A stretch of 40,676 nucleotides of DNA, from NCBI GenBank assembly GCA_002299895.1, contig DBOC01000013.1:1-40676 (forward strand). The letters run 5' to 3'. Origin of the DNA: Sphingomonadales bacterium UBA656 (GTDB taxonomy: Bacteria; Pseudomonadota; Alphaproteobacteria; Sphingomonadales; Sphingomonadaceae). Of the stretch, positions 8,233 through 17,417 are shown one piece after another (position 1 is the first letter of the stretch; each line of letters begins with the position of its first letter). The notes under the pieces were generated by a model. The model worked only from the letters and a program-made list of their open reading frames with translations. It ran no database searches and was not told where the DNA came from. The position numbers and the translations under genes are program-made.

Positions 8233-8276
8233 GGGGTGAGGTGCAGGCTTGACCAAGCACCTCACCCCATTTTTAC
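8233..8276 (+). terminator. strong hairpin between lipoprotein and TonB receptor genes
   Basis: GGGGTGAGGTGC (8233-8244) pairs perfectly with GCACCTCACCCC (8257-8268), then ATTTTTAC. It is a 12-bp stem with only a short T-run, 16 bases after the lipoprotein stop and 15 before the receptor start. It probably acts as a leaky terminator or mRNA stabiliser that makes more lipoprotein than receptor. Confidence 0.75.
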
Positions 8277-8290
8277 ATCATAAAAAGGGA

Positions 8291-10990
8291 ATGAAAATGT
8301 TGAAGCCATTGGGGGCAACCAGCTTGTTGCTTTTAACGTCCGCACTTGTTGCGCCATCGTTGGCATTCGCGCAAAGCGCTGAGCCTGCGGTAGCCGAATC
8401 AGCAGAGCCAGCGCCAGAAGGCGCAGCTTCCGAAGCGGCGGAACAGCCGGTGGAAGAGGAAGAAGTTGATGTATCCTTTGGCGGTGAAGAAATTGTCGTC
8501 CGCGGATATTTGGATCGCAATATCTCAAAAAATGCAGCGCAAGTTGTGTCAGTTCTGTCTTCCGCAGATATTGAACGGACAGGCGAAGGCGATATTGCTG
8601 GCGCGCTCTCACGAGTAACCGGCTTAAGCGTTGTTGGCGGCGGTTTTGTTTATGTGCGTGGTTTGGGCGATCGCTACTCGTTGGCATTGCTGAACGGTTC
8701 GCCATTGCCGAGCCCTGAGCCATTGAAGCGCGTTGTTCCCCTTGATCTGTTCCCGACAAGTGTCATTGCTTCTTCGCTCGTGCAGAAAACCTATTCAGCG
8801 AATTTCCCTGGCGAATTCGGCGGCGGCGTTATCAATTTGACCACTAAAGCGATTCCGCGTGAAACATTCCTGACTATGAGTGTGGATGCCAGCGGTAACA
8901 GCGAAACAACCAATCAGCTTGGCTATACATATTATGGCAGTTCGACTGATTGGAGTGGTTTTGACAATGGGAACCGTAATTTGGCGCCAGCGCTTGCAGG
9001 CTATCTTGCTAGTGGTCAGCGCATCAGCACCGGCGGTGTAGACACCAAAGCTATTGCAGGCCAGTTAGTAACAGGACGCAATTCTGTGGTGCAGCGCGAC
9101 AATAACTTACCCGCAAATGGCTCGGCAAACATTACGGGTGGCACCAATTTCGAAATTGGCGACGATGCCACCATGGGTGTTTTGTTAAATGCAGGCTACA
9201 GCAATAAATGGCGCACACGCGACACGTTGCAGCAAACCGCTTCGACTCGTGATTTGGGTCAGAAAGAAACGGAATTTCAGAAAGTTATAACGGACAACCG
9301 CATGGTTGTTAACGGCTTACTCGGCTTTGGCATTGAAGCGGGTGAGCAAAAACTGCGTTGGACTAACATCTTTATCCGCGACACTTTGAAACAAGCGCGT
9401 TTGGGTATTGGTACACGTCAATCGACTTCGCCTACAGCTTCATTGCTACAGCAGGATACTGCCTGGTATGAACGACAGTTGATTAACTCGCAGCTAGTCG
9501 GCGAATTTAAGCTATCTCCTGACGTGAACTTCAGTTTCCGGGTTGGATATGCCAATTCGAAGCGCGAAGCGCCGGATGAACTGAGCTTTGAATATTATCG
9601 TAGCAATCAGGCGTCCGATCCATTTGGTGCGTTGTTCATCAACCGCTTGAACAACGGCCAGCAGGGCAGCGCTGAAGTAAGTTATTCTAACCTCAGTGAG
9701 GATCTCTGGTCCGGAAGTGCTGATTTGTCCTTCAAAATAACGCCAGATATGACCGGTACGGTTGGCTATGCCTATTCAGACACGGTCCGACGGACGGAAC
9801 GCCGCGATTTTCAGTTTGTGGCCCCGGGTGGCACACCAGTGACTTCGGCACTCTTTCGGCCGGACTTCTTGCTGCAGCCCGATGTCATCAATTTCTATAA
9901 TATCGCGTTGATCGATACCAACGAAGCTAACCCGGTATTTGATTCCGCATTGCTTACGCACGGCGCTTATGGTCAAATTCAGGCATTCATTACGCCAGAA
10001 ATTAGCCTCAATTTGGGCGTGCGTTATGAAAAAGCGGATCAAACGGTCTCGCCGGTTCAGGTTTTCAAAGTTCCAACGGCGTCGTTAGCTTCAACCAGTC
10101 TCAACCAAGCCTATTGGTTGCCAGCTGCGACTTTGACTTGGGATATCAATGACCAGATGAAGTTCCGTATGAGCGGTTCAAAGACAATTGCCCGTCCGCA
10201 ATTTCGTGAACTGATTTTCCAGAATTTCTATGACACCGATTCCAACCGTCTGTTCCGTGGAAACCCGTTTTTGACCGACAGCCAGCTGTACAACGCTGAA
10301 GCGCGCTATGAGTGGTATTTCGACCGGGATCAGCGTTTCACGATTGCTGGCTTCTTTAAGCGCATCGATAAACCAATTGAGTCATTTTCAAGTTTTGATG
10401 ACAACTCGGTCATTACCAGCTTTGCCAATGCACCGAAGGCCAATTTGTACGGTGTGGAAATCGAAACGCAGAAGTATTTTGATCTGGCAGGCTTAGGTGA
10501 AGAGGGCTTCTTCGCCACGCGCCGTGCTGTGGCAATCGCTAACTATACCTACACCCAATCGAAATTGAGCGTGAAGGCAGGCGATACAGTTGCAGTGTTC
10601 AACGCATCATCAACCAGCGCGCTCGATTTCTTCACGGACGGCTCGCCATTGACGGGGCAGGCCGACCATTTGGTTAATCTGCAACTTGGCTTGGAAGATA
10701 CAGACCGCTTATCTCAGCAGACAATTTTGTTCAGCTACTCCACCGACCGAGTCACAAGCCGTGGTGCATCTGGTCAGCCAGACATTAAGGAAAAGCCAGG
10801 AATCCAGTTGGATTTCGTTGCTCGCGAGGGCTTTAAGCTCGGTGGCACAGAAGGTGAATTGAAGTTTGAAGTGCGCAACCTGACCAACACAAAATATCAG
10901 GAACTGCAAGAAAACGGTAATAATAGAATTTTCTACAACCGTTACAATCAGGGCATTAGCGCCTCAATCGGATTTGAAATCAACTTTTAA
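8291..10990 (+). CDS. TonB-dependent outer-membrane receptor (large, lipoprotein-associated)
   Basis: An 899-residue receptor. The ATG at 8291 is preferred: AAAAGGGA precedes it and the product then begins with a signal peptide (MKMLKPLGATSLLLLTSAL to SLAFAQ). The longer frame from 8249 runs through the hairpin stem. An acidic Ala/Glu/Pro-rich segment (about residues 30-65) precedes the plug, which has GALSRVTGLSVVGGGFVYVR, GLGDRYSLALLNGSPLPSP and FPGEFGGGVINLTTKAIP. The barrel ends in IGFEINF. This N-terminal pattern is typical of sphingomonad and xanthomonad receptors for complex organic substrates rather than siderophores. The gene lies behind the lipoprotein and is closed by a strong terminator. 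The substrate is not identifiable. Confidence 0.87.
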   Translation: MKMLKPLGATSLLLLTSALVAPSLAFAQSAEPAVAESAEPAPEGAASEAAEQPVEEEEVDVSFGGEEIVVRGYLDRNISKNAAQVVSVLSSADIERTGEGDIAGALSRVTGLSVVGGGFVYVRGLGDRYSLALLNGSPLPSPEPLKRVVPLDLFPTSVIASSLVQKTYSANFPGEFGGGVINLTTKAIPRETFLTMSVDASGNSETTNQLGYTYYGSSTDWSGFDNGNRNLAPALAGYLASGQRISTGGVDTKAIAGQLVTGRNSVVQRDNNLPANGSANITGGTNFEIGDDATMGVLLNAGYSNKWRTRDTLQQTASTRDLGQKETEFQKVITDNRMVVNGLLGFGIEAGEQKLRWTNIFIRDTLKQARLGIGTRQSTSPTASLLQQDTAWYERQLINSQLVGEFKLSPDVNFSFRVGYANSKREAPDELSFEYYRSNQASDPFGALFINRLNNGQQGSAEVSYSNLSEDLWSGSADLSFKITPDMTGTVGYAYSDTVRRTERRDFQFVAPGGTPVTSALFRPDFLLQPDVINFYNIALIDTNEANPVFDSALLTHGAYGQIQAFITPEISLNLGVRYEKADQTVSPVQVFKVPTASLASTSLNQAYWLPAATLTWDINDQMKFRMSGSKTIARPQFRELIFQNFYDTDSNRLFRGNPFLTDSQLYNAEARYEWYFDRDQRFTIAGFFKRIDKPIESFSSFDDNSVITSFANAPKANLYGVEIETQKYFDLAGLGEEGFFATRRAVAIANYTYTQSKLSVKAGDTVAVFNASSTSALDFFTDGSPLTGQADHLVNLQLGLEDTDRLSQQTILFSYSTDRVTSRGASGQPDIKEKPGIQLDFVAREGFKLGGTEGELKFEVRNLTNTKYQELQENGNNRIFYNRYNQGISASIGFEINF

Positions 10991-11013
10991 GCGATTTACA
11001 GCCCCCTAACTTT

Positions 11014-11053
11014 CGGCGGCGCGTTTTCATGAACGTGCCGCCGTTGTTTTTTG
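11014..11053 (+). terminator. rho-independent terminator after the second TonB receptor
   Basis: CGGCGGCGCGTT (11014-11025) pairs with AACGTGCCGCCG (11032-11043) with one G-U pair and a 6-base loop, followed by TTGTTTTTTG. It separates the receptor from the type II secretion operon, which therefore needs its own promoter. Confidence 0.9.
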
Positions 11054-11076
11054 TTTCGCGTCCGCGGTAGGCTCGT

Positions 11077-11130
11077 TCGTCATTAAACTGTAATTTTAGA
11101 TTCACTTTAACGTCACATCAACACCATAGT
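11077..11130 (+). promoter_or_regulatory. Pho-box array and promoter of the type II secretion operon
   Basis: Four half-sites lie in exact 11-bp register: TCGTCAT (11077), CTGTAAT (11088), GATTCAC (11099) and ACGTCAC (11110). The first pair with its TAAA spacer is a good Pho box; the second pair is weaker. A -10-like CATAGT (11125-11130) starts 8 bases after the last half-site. PhoB-activated promoters typically have the box in place of a -35, as here. Transcription would start about 30 bases before the GTG of gspC. Confidence 0.6.
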
Positions 11131-11166
11131 CCCTCTCTAACGGGCGGAGTCGCCAAGGGGGTTTTT

Positions 11167-11985
11167 GTGGCATCATCATTGGCAGAAAGGGTTAGGGTGC
11201 AATTTCGCACGATAACATTGCTGCCTATGGGCAATATCCTTATTGCCTTGATTGTTATCCTTCTGGCCGTTCAAGTAGCGCGACTTTTTTGGGTCATTGT
11301 CACACCCGTTGGGCCGCTGGCAGGGTGGCGCGCGCCATCTGTCAACGTTGTTCCACCATCGGCTCGCCAGGCGCTTTTCAGCGGCTTTGATCCTTTTTAC
11401 CCCATGAATGCGGCCGCTGCGACAACACAAAATGTTACATCCTTAAACTTGGTTTTGTTTGGTGTGCGTACCAACGAAAGTTCAGGTGGCGGCTCCGCTA
11501 TCATTGCGGGTGAGGACGGTATCCAAAAAAGTTTTGCCGTGGGTGAAGAAGTCGCACCGGGTGTAACATTGGACGCCGTTGCTTTCGACCATGTGATATT
11601 GTCGCGCGGCGGGGTGAAGGAGTCGCTCTATCTGGACCAGTCGGTTCCGGCTGAAACCGTTAGCCCATCTGGCGCTGCGCCGCAGGCCGCGCCTGCTGCG
11701 CCCGATACCGGAGGGTTGAATGCCCAAACGCTACAAAAGGCCATTGGATTTGCCCCGCGTAATGAAGGCGGCAGGGTAACCGGCCTAGTTTTGAAAGCCC
11801 AAGACGACGGCACGATGCTCAAGCTCGCTGGATTTCAAGCAGGTGATGTCGTTGTAGCTGTCAATGGTCGCCCCGTTTCATCAGCCACTGATGTCATTGC
11901 CCAAATTCGCCCTGGTGCCCGTATCAACGTCGAAGTCGAACGCGGCGGTTCTAAAGTCCCCATCGCTCTAATTCTGGAACAATAG
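11167..11985 (+). CDS. gspC: type II secretion protein GspC
   Basis: A 272-residue inner-membrane protein that links the secretin to the inner-membrane platform. Residues about 20-45 form one transmembrane helix (NILIALIVILLAVQVARLFW). A periplasmic homology region follows (about 80-155, with LNLVLFGVRTNE), then a flexible Ala/Pro linker and a C-terminal PDZ-type domain (about 185-272, GRVTGLVLKAQDDGTMLKLA and GFQAGDVVVAVNGRPVSS). The GTG start has AAGGGGG upstream; an internal ATG just before the helix would be too short. It is the first gene of the operon and overlaps gspD by one base. Confidence 0.9.
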   Translation: MASSLAERVRVQFRTITLLPMGNILIALIVILLAVQVARLFWVIVTPVGPLAGWRAPSVNVVPPSARQALFSGFDPFYPMNAAAATTQNVTSLNLVLFGVRTNESSGGGSAIIAGEDGIQKSFAVGEEVAPGVTLDAVAFDHVILSRGGVKESLYLDQSVPAETVSPSGAAPQAAPAAPDTGGLNAQTLQKAIGFAPRNEGGRVTGLVLKAQDDGTMLKLAGFQAGDVVVAVNGRPVSSATDVIAQIRPGARINVEVERGGSKVPIALILEQ

Positions 11986-14174
11986 TGATCCGTAAATTCT
12001 CCTTATTGTTGGCGTGCAGCACGCTCATTTTGACAACGCCAGTGACGGCGCAGCAGACATTGAACGTCCGCGACGCCGACATCCGCGCCTTTGTGCAGGA
12101 CGCTGCGCGCGTGACGGGGCAAACTTTCATCGTTGATGGCCGTGTCAGCGGTAAGGTGTCGGTTGTGACCGACAGGCCCTTGTCGCGTTCGGAATATTTT
12201 GAAGTGTTTTTGTCCACGCTGCGCGCCAATGGCCTTGTTGCCATCCCCATGCGCGGCGGGGGATATCGCATTCAGCCCTCCGATGGCGCGGCGACGCAGC
12301 CAACGCGCGTCGGCAGCCGGGCCGAGTCTGCTAGCCAGTTTGTAACCGAAGTATTCCGTTTACGCTCGATTGACGCAACGACGGCGGTGGAAACGCTTCG
12401 CCCCTTAATCAGTCGCGAAGGCTCTCTCACGGCGAATCGCAGCGCAAACAGTCTTGTGGTGGCGGACTATGCCGACAATATCCGTCGAATCCGTGATCTC
12501 ATCCGCCAGATTGACCGTGACAGCGCCGCGACGCAGATTGTCACGCTGGACAATGCAGGTGCACGCGAAATTGCGACGGCATTGCAAGGATTGGCAGGCC
12601 AAGGTGGAGGTGAAGGTGCGCGACCACCGGTGTCGATCGCTGCCATCGACAGCAGTAACGCTATTGCCTTGCGCGGCGAGCCCAGTTCGGTCGCGCGCTT
12701 TGCCGAAATGGCTAAGCAATTAGATGCTCGTGCCCAATCAGGCGCAGAAATTCGCGTCTACCGGCTCGAACATGCCAACGCCGAAACTTTGCTCGAAACG
12801 GTCCAGTCTTTGATTGGTGGAAAAAGCAGCGGTGCGCAGTCGAGTGACATGCCGTCCGTGGCTGAACCTGCGAACAATGGCGCAACACCGGCTGCTTCAG
12901 CTGCGCCAACCGTTGCGATATCGTCTGGCGGGGGCACGAACAGCATTGGTGGACGTGGTCCTATTGTGGTGACGCGCTATGAAGGCACAAATGCCCTTAT
13001 CATTGCGGCCAATCCGGACGTACAGCGCAGCTTGGGCGAATTGATCCGGCAATTAGATACGCGGCCTGAGCAAGTTCTGGTGGAAGCCATTGTGGTGGAA
13101 ATCGGAAATGACGCCGCCAAAAAGCTGGGCGTGCAATTCCTCGTAGGGGGCAAGGACGCGCCATTTGCCGCGACAAATTACTCCAATGCCTCGCCCAATA
13201 TTCTGACCATAGCAGGCGCTGTCGGGGCCGAGGAGCTGACGCGTACGACGACCACGGTGAATGGTAACACCACCACCACCGCGACCAACAGCGCCTTGGG
13301 TGACAGCCTGCAAGAAGCGGCTGCGGCATCGATTTTGAGCGCGACCGGCGGATTTGGCGGTTTTGCGCTTGATATCGGTAACAATGCAATTTTTGGCACC
13401 ATCATCAACGCAATTGCAGCGGATACAGAGTCTAACCTTCTGGCAACGCCGCATATTGTAACGCTGAACAACCAAAAGGCGAAATTCTTGGTGGGCCAGG
13501 AAGTGCCGGTCAGCACGGGTGAGCAATTGTCCGCAAACTTTGAAAACGCATTCCGTACTGTGCAGCGGCAGGAAGTCGGCATCAAGCTTGAGGTCACGCC
13601 GCAGGTCAACGCGCAAGGCGATGTGAAGCTTTTTCTCAAGCAAGAAGTTTCGAGCGTTGCGGGCCCGGTATCCTCGCGGTCGAACGACCTTGTCCTTAAC
13701 AAACGTGAATTCGAGACCACTTTGACCGTCGGCGACGGTCAATTGTTGGCGATAGGTGGGCTTCTTAATGATGACGAGCGCCGCACTATTGAGCGTATTC
13801 CGTTACTAAGTGAGATTCCTCTTGTAGGTGAGCTGTTTAAGTCGCGCAGCCGCAGCCGCAGCAAAACAAACCTTATGGTGTTCATCAGGCCTACAATCTT
13901 GCGCAGCCGCGAAGATGGTGATCGTTTAACCGCGCGTCGTTATGATTACGTGCGCGATATGCAGAAGGTGCGTAACCCCGATATGGAGCCAAGCATCGAC
14001 GAATTATTGCGCGACTATATGGGCGCCGCGCCACCAAGCGAACCAAAGGCGCAGGCGAGCGATATCATGATCGGTGCAGACGGAAACTTGACCCGCCCGC
14101 CGGCCGCTGGTCCGCTTAAATCCGCGGATGTGCCTGCGAGCGATATAGCGACGCCAAGCGGGGGTGGACAATAA
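11985..14174 (+). CDS. gspD: type II secretion outer-membrane secretin GspD
   Basis: A 729-residue secretin that forms the outer-membrane channel. A signal peptide ends in TPVTAQQ. The N0 domain (about 24-95) begins LNVRDADIRAFVQDAARVTG. N1-N3 domains follow (about 110-350, including IVTLDNAGAREIATALQG and IRVYRLEHANAETLLETV), with an Asn/Thr/Ala-rich insert. The secretin core (about 420-640) has LLATPHIVTLNNQKAKFLVG, VPVSTGEQ and the late VGDGQLLAIGGLLND. The C-terminal tail is short and polar, with no clear pilotin-binding domain. The GTG start overlaps the gspC stop by one base. Confidence 0.95.
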   Translation: MIRKFSLLLACSTLILTTPVTAQQTLNVRDADIRAFVQDAARVTGQTFIVDGRVSGKVSVVTDRPLSRSEYFEVFLSTLRANGLVAIPMRGGGYRIQPSDGAATQPTRVGSRAESASQFVTEVFRLRSIDATTAVETLRPLISREGSLTANRSANSLVVADYADNIRRIRDLIRQIDRDSAATQIVTLDNAGAREIATALQGLAGQGGGEGARPPVSIAAIDSSNAIALRGEPSSVARFAEMAKQLDARAQSGAEIRVYRLEHANAETLLETVQSLIGGKSSGAQSSDMPSVAEPANNGATPAASAAPTVAISSGGGTNSIGGRGPIVVTRYEGTNALIIAANPDVQRSLGELIRQLDTRPEQVLVEAIVVEIGNDAAKKLGVQFLVGGKDAPFAATNYSNASPNILTIAGAVGAEELTRTTTTVNGNTTTTATNSALGDSLQEAAAASILSATGGFGGFALDIGNNAIFGTIINAIAADTESNLLATPHIVTLNNQKAKFLVGQEVPVSTGEQLSANFENAFRTVQRQEVGIKLEVTPQVNAQGDVKLFLKQEVSSVAGPVSSRSNDLVLNKREFETTLTVGDGQLLAIGGLLNDDERRTIERIPLLSEIPLVGELFKSRSRSRSKTNLMVFIRPTILRSREDGDRLTARRYDYVRDMQKVRNPDMEPSIDELLRDYMGAAPPSEPKAQASDIMIGADGNLTRPPAAGPLKSADVPASDIATPSGGGQ

Positions 14175-15730
14175 TGACCGATCCGCACGGCGTGTTAGGA
14201 CCACAGGGTGCAGCTGGCGTCGCGGCGGACGTACCTGTCACCGGTGCCGAAATCACACCAGTGCTGGATTTGCCTTATACCTTTGCCAAGGCGCACGGAC
14301 TGGTTTTGCGTTATGAGAGCAACGCGCGTTTAATCGTAGCGATGCGCGAAGGCGCAGATCCCCTCATGCTGCTCGAAGTAAGGCGCTATTTGGCGATGCC
14401 GTTCGACGTTGAGATAGCTGACAGCCAGACCTTTGACCGTTATCTGTCCGATCATTATGCCATGGACGGAAGTGCCGCTGCAATGGCAGGCTCAATAGGC
14501 GGTAACGACGGTGATCTGCTGTCCGATATGCTACCCAGCGCCGATGATTTGCTCGACAGTGCAGATGACGCGCCCGTTATCCGGTTGATTAACGGCATCA
14601 TTGCTGAGGCTGTGCGACAAGGTGTATCGGATATACATATCGAGCCTTATGAAACAGGCCTAGTGATCCGCATGCGCGCCGATGGCGTATTGCAGGAACG
14701 ACTTCGCCTCCCCGCCAACGTCGCGCCCGTTGTCGTTAGCCGCATCAAGGTCATGGCACGTCTGGACATTGCGGAACGCCGCATTCCCCAGGATGGTCGT
14801 ATTGGCCTAACGCTTGGCGGTAAGATGGTCGATGTTCGTGTGTCGACCTTACCCAGCCGGGCAGGGGAGCGCGTCGTCATGCGCATCCTCGATAATGAAA
14901 ATGCAGGAATTTCGCTTGATCTGCTGGGCATGTCTGACGAGACCCTCAAAATCTTGCGCGAAGCATTGGCTGAACCCAATGGCATCATTCTGGTTACCGG
15001 GCCTACGGGATCGGGTAAAACCACCACATTATATGCAGGCTTAAAGCGTCTGAATGACGGTTCCCGCAACATATTGACGGTCGAAGATCCCGTCGAATAT
15101 GCCGTTGAAGGCATTGGCCAGACGCAGGTTAATGCGAAAGTAGGCATGACCTTTGCCGCGGGTTTGCGCGCGATTTTGCGGCAGGATCCTGATGTCGTAA
15201 TGGTCGGCGAAATCCGGGACCGTGAAACCGCTGATATCGCTGTGCAAGCCGCGCTAACCGGCCATTTGGTGCTTACCACGGTCCACACAAATGATGCGCT
15301 GGGTGCCATCACGCGTATGCGCGATATGAAGGTGGAGCCTTTCTTGCTTGCATCAACCCTCCGCGCGGTCATCGCGCAACGACTTGTGCGCCGCCTGTGT
15401 CCACATTGCCGCCAAACAGTTCAGGCCGATGGCAATGCCGCATCGTTGCTTGGTTTTGACAAGGGTACGGCGGTTTATAAAGCCGTCGGTTGCCCCGAGT
15501 GCAACAATACCGGCTTTTTGGGCCGTATCGGTGTGTTTGAGGCCGTCCGTGTGGATGACACGATCCGCCGCTTAATCAATGACGGCGGCGACGAAGCAAT
15601 ATTGGCGCGCCATGCGTTTGTGAACCAACCCAATTTAAGTGCCGCGGCGCGCAAATTGGTACGCAGCGGGGAGACCACGCCAGAGGAGGCTATTCGCATT
15701 TCACGCCGTGAAGACATCGTTGATGCCTGA
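14174..15730 (+). CDS. gspE: type II secretion ATPase GspE
   Basis: A 518-residue cytoplasmic hexameric ATPase that powers pseudopilus assembly. An N-terminal domain that binds GspL (about 1-120) precedes the ATPase core. Visible motifs are Walker A GPTGSGKT (276-283), the Asp box ILTVEDPVEYAVEGIGQTQV, Walker B-region DPDVVMVGEIRD, and the His box HLVLTTVHTND. The zinc-binding cysteines CPHC (about 409) and CPEC (about 440) are present. The length is normal. The ATG overlaps the gspD stop by one base and the 3' end overlaps gspF by eight. Confidence 0.97.
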   Translation: MTDPHGVLGPQGAAGVAADVPVTGAEITPVLDLPYTFAKAHGLVLRYESNARLIVAMREGADPLMLLEVRRYLAMPFDVEIADSQTFDRYLSDHYAMDGSAAAMAGSIGGNDGDLLSDMLPSADDLLDSADDAPVIRLINGIIAEAVRQGVSDIHIEPYETGLVIRMRADGVLQERLRLPANVAPVVVSRIKVMARLDIAERRIPQDGRIGLTLGGKMVDVRVSTLPSRAGERVVMRILDNENAGISLDLLGMSDETLKILREALAEPNGIILVTGPTGSGKTTTLYAGLKRLNDGSRNILTVEDPVEYAVEGIGQTQVNAKVGMTFAAGLRAILRQDPDVVMVGEIRDRETADIAVQAALTGHLVLTTVHTNDALGAITRMRDMKVEPFLLASTLRAVIAQRLVRRLCPHCRQTVQADGNAASLLGFDKGTAVYKAVGCPECNNTGFLGRIGVFEAVRVDDTIRRLINDGGDEAILARHAFVNQPNLSAAARKLVRSGETTPEEAIRISRREDIVDA

Positions 15731-16940
15731 ATTTGCGTATCACGCTATTGATCCCGACGGGCGCGAGCGGCGCGGGCGAATATCTGCGGCCAATGATGAT
15801 TTGGCGCGCGAAGCATTGGTGTCCAAAAAACTCTACATTGTGAACGTAAAGCCGGCCGAAGCGCGTGTATCGGCCTTTGCCAATCTGCCACTGAAGCGGC
15901 AGCCACGGTTAAACGCAAAGCAGCTGACATTGTTCACACGGCAATTGTCTTCCTTGGCGCAAGTGTCGCCCTTGGAAGAAGCGCTGCGGACAATTAGCCG
16001 GCAAAGTGAGCAGGCACATGTCCGCCAGATATTGACGGGCGTTCACGCGGGCGTTGTTGAAGGCCAAAGATTGTCGGACGCTATGCGCCGCGAAAGCAAC
16101 AGTTTTCCAGCCCTGTATCGCGCAATGATTGCCGCAGGGGAGGGCGCAGGCACATTGCCGCTCATCACCGAACGGCTTGCAGTGCTGCTCGAGCGCCAGG
16201 CGGAGATGCGTGGTAAGTTGATTGGCGCGCTTGCTTATCCGGCAATACTGTCGCTGGTCGCAATCCTCGTTGTGATGGGTTTGATGGTATCCGTAGTACC
16301 GCGCGTGGTCGAACAATTTGATAATGTTGATCAGCAATTGCCGCTGATCACGCGGATGGTGATTGGCATTTCGGCATTTTTGGCGAATTATTATTGGGTA
16401 CTGATCATCCTCGCCTTGCTGGGAGCGTTTGCTTTCGCGCAAGGTTTAAAACAACCCGCTTTTCGTCTGGCGGTGGACCGCAATATTCTGAGCATTCCGG
16501 TGGTTGGAAAGCTATTGCGCAACCTGCATGCCGCGCGCATGGCGCGGACACTCGCCACTATGGTTGCAAGCCGTTTACCTTTGCTTGAGGGCTTGCGCCT
16601 GACGGGCGGCACCATTCGCAATAAGATATTGTCGGCAGCTAACGACGAGATTGTGGAGTCTGTGCGTAGCGGCGGTAGCCTGTCTGGCGCGATGCGTGCC
16701 AGTGGCGTTTTTCCGCCTTTGCTTGTGTATTTGACGGCCAGCGGCGAGAGCGCTGGGCAGTTGGATCTCATGCTGGAACGTGCTGCTGAATATCTGGAAC
16801 GCGAATTTGATAATTTCACAAGCACCGCTTTGTCGCTGCTGGAACCCTTGATCATTGTCGCCATGGGCGGCGTGGTTGCGGTCATTATATTGGCAATATT
16901 GCTGCCTATTCTTCAACTTCAGAACCTAACGGGACTATAG
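15723..16940 (+). CDS. gspF: type II secretion inner-membrane platform protein GspF
   Basis: A 405-residue polytopic membrane protein. The ATG at 15723 gives the canonical N-terminus MPEFAYHAIDPDGRERRGRI and an eight-base overlap with gspE; a longer frame from 15639 only adds sequence translated from within gspE. Two repeated GspF domains are visible (about 70-190 and 275-395), each opening with helical pieces such as LFTRQLSSLAQVSPLEEAL and ARTLATMVASRLPLLEGLRL. Three membrane helices are seen, near 170-195, 220-240 and at the C-terminus (IIVAMGGVVAVIILAILLPI). Confidence 0.95.
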   Translation: MPEFAYHAIDPDGRERRGRISAANDDLAREALVSKKLYIVNVKPAEARVSAFANLPLKRQPRLNAKQLTLFTRQLSSLAQVSPLEEALRTISRQSEQAHVRQILTGVHAGVVEGQRLSDAMRRESNSFPALYRAMIAAGEGAGTLPLITERLAVLLERQAEMRGKLIGALAYPAILSLVAILVVMGLMVSVVPRVVEQFDNVDQQLPLITRMVIGISAFLANYYWVLIILALLGAFAFAQGLKQPAFRLAVDRNILSIPVVGKLLRNLHAARMARTLATMVASRLPLLEGLRLTGGTIRNKILSAANDEIVESVRSGGSLSGAMRASGVFPPLLVYLTASGESAGQLDLMLERAAEYLEREFDNFTSTALSLLEPLIIVAMGGVVAVIILAILLPILQLQNLTGL

Positions 16941-16943
16941 GAT

Positions 16944-17417
16944 ATGCTTCGCTTATTTTTTAATCTTTTCACCGATACCAGCCGGGCACCAGCGAAGTTC
17001 CGCCGCAAGGCAGTGAAGCAGCAGCGCAACGGTTTTACGTTAGTCGAAATGATGGTGACTTTGTTTATCTTGGCACTGCTGACAACGATCGTGGCCATTA
17101 ACGTTCTACCCAATCAGGACAAGGCCATGGTGCAAAAGGCACGGGCAGACATCGCTGTATTGGGGCAGGCAATGGAAACCTATCGGCTTGATAATCTGAC
17201 CTACCCTGACGCAGGCACGGGTCTTCAGGCATTGGTTACACCGCCGGCGACAGGAATGCGCAGCGAAGGCTATATCAAAAAATTACCCATGGACCCTTGG
17301 AACCGTCCATATCAGTATAGCATGCCTGGCAAGAACGGCGCTTTTGATATCTATTCGCTTGGTGCTGATGGCGCGCCTGGCGGCGAGAATGACAATGCCG
17401 ACATTTACGGCGACTAA
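16944..17417 (+). CDS. gspG: major pseudopilin GspG
   Basis: The main subunit of the type II pseudopilus, 157 residues from the ATG at 16944. The prepilin cleavage motif is NG followed by FTLVEMMV, with the conserved Glu at +5, then a 20-residue hydrophobic helix. The C-terminal half has the GspG signature: YRLDNLTYPDAGTGLQALV, DPWNRPYQY and the calcium-loop end SLGADGAPGGENDNADI. From the ATG the leader would be 30 residues, long for the family. A GTG at 17013 would give the more usual leader MKQQRNG, but its AAGG lies only two bases upstream, so the start is open. Confidence 0.95.
   Translation: MLRLFFNLFTDTSRAPAKFRRKAVKQQRNGFTLVEMMVTLFILALLTTIVAINVLPNQDKAMVQKARADIAVLGQAMETYRLDNLTYPDAGTGLQALVTPPATGMRSEGYIKKLPMDPWNRPYQYSMPGKNGAFDIYSLGADGAPGGENDNADIYGD

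Noticed and set aside
14647..15372. A 241-codon open frame antisense to gspE.
   Set aside because: Low-complexity Arg/Ser-rich product opposite the ATPase core; shadow of gspE.
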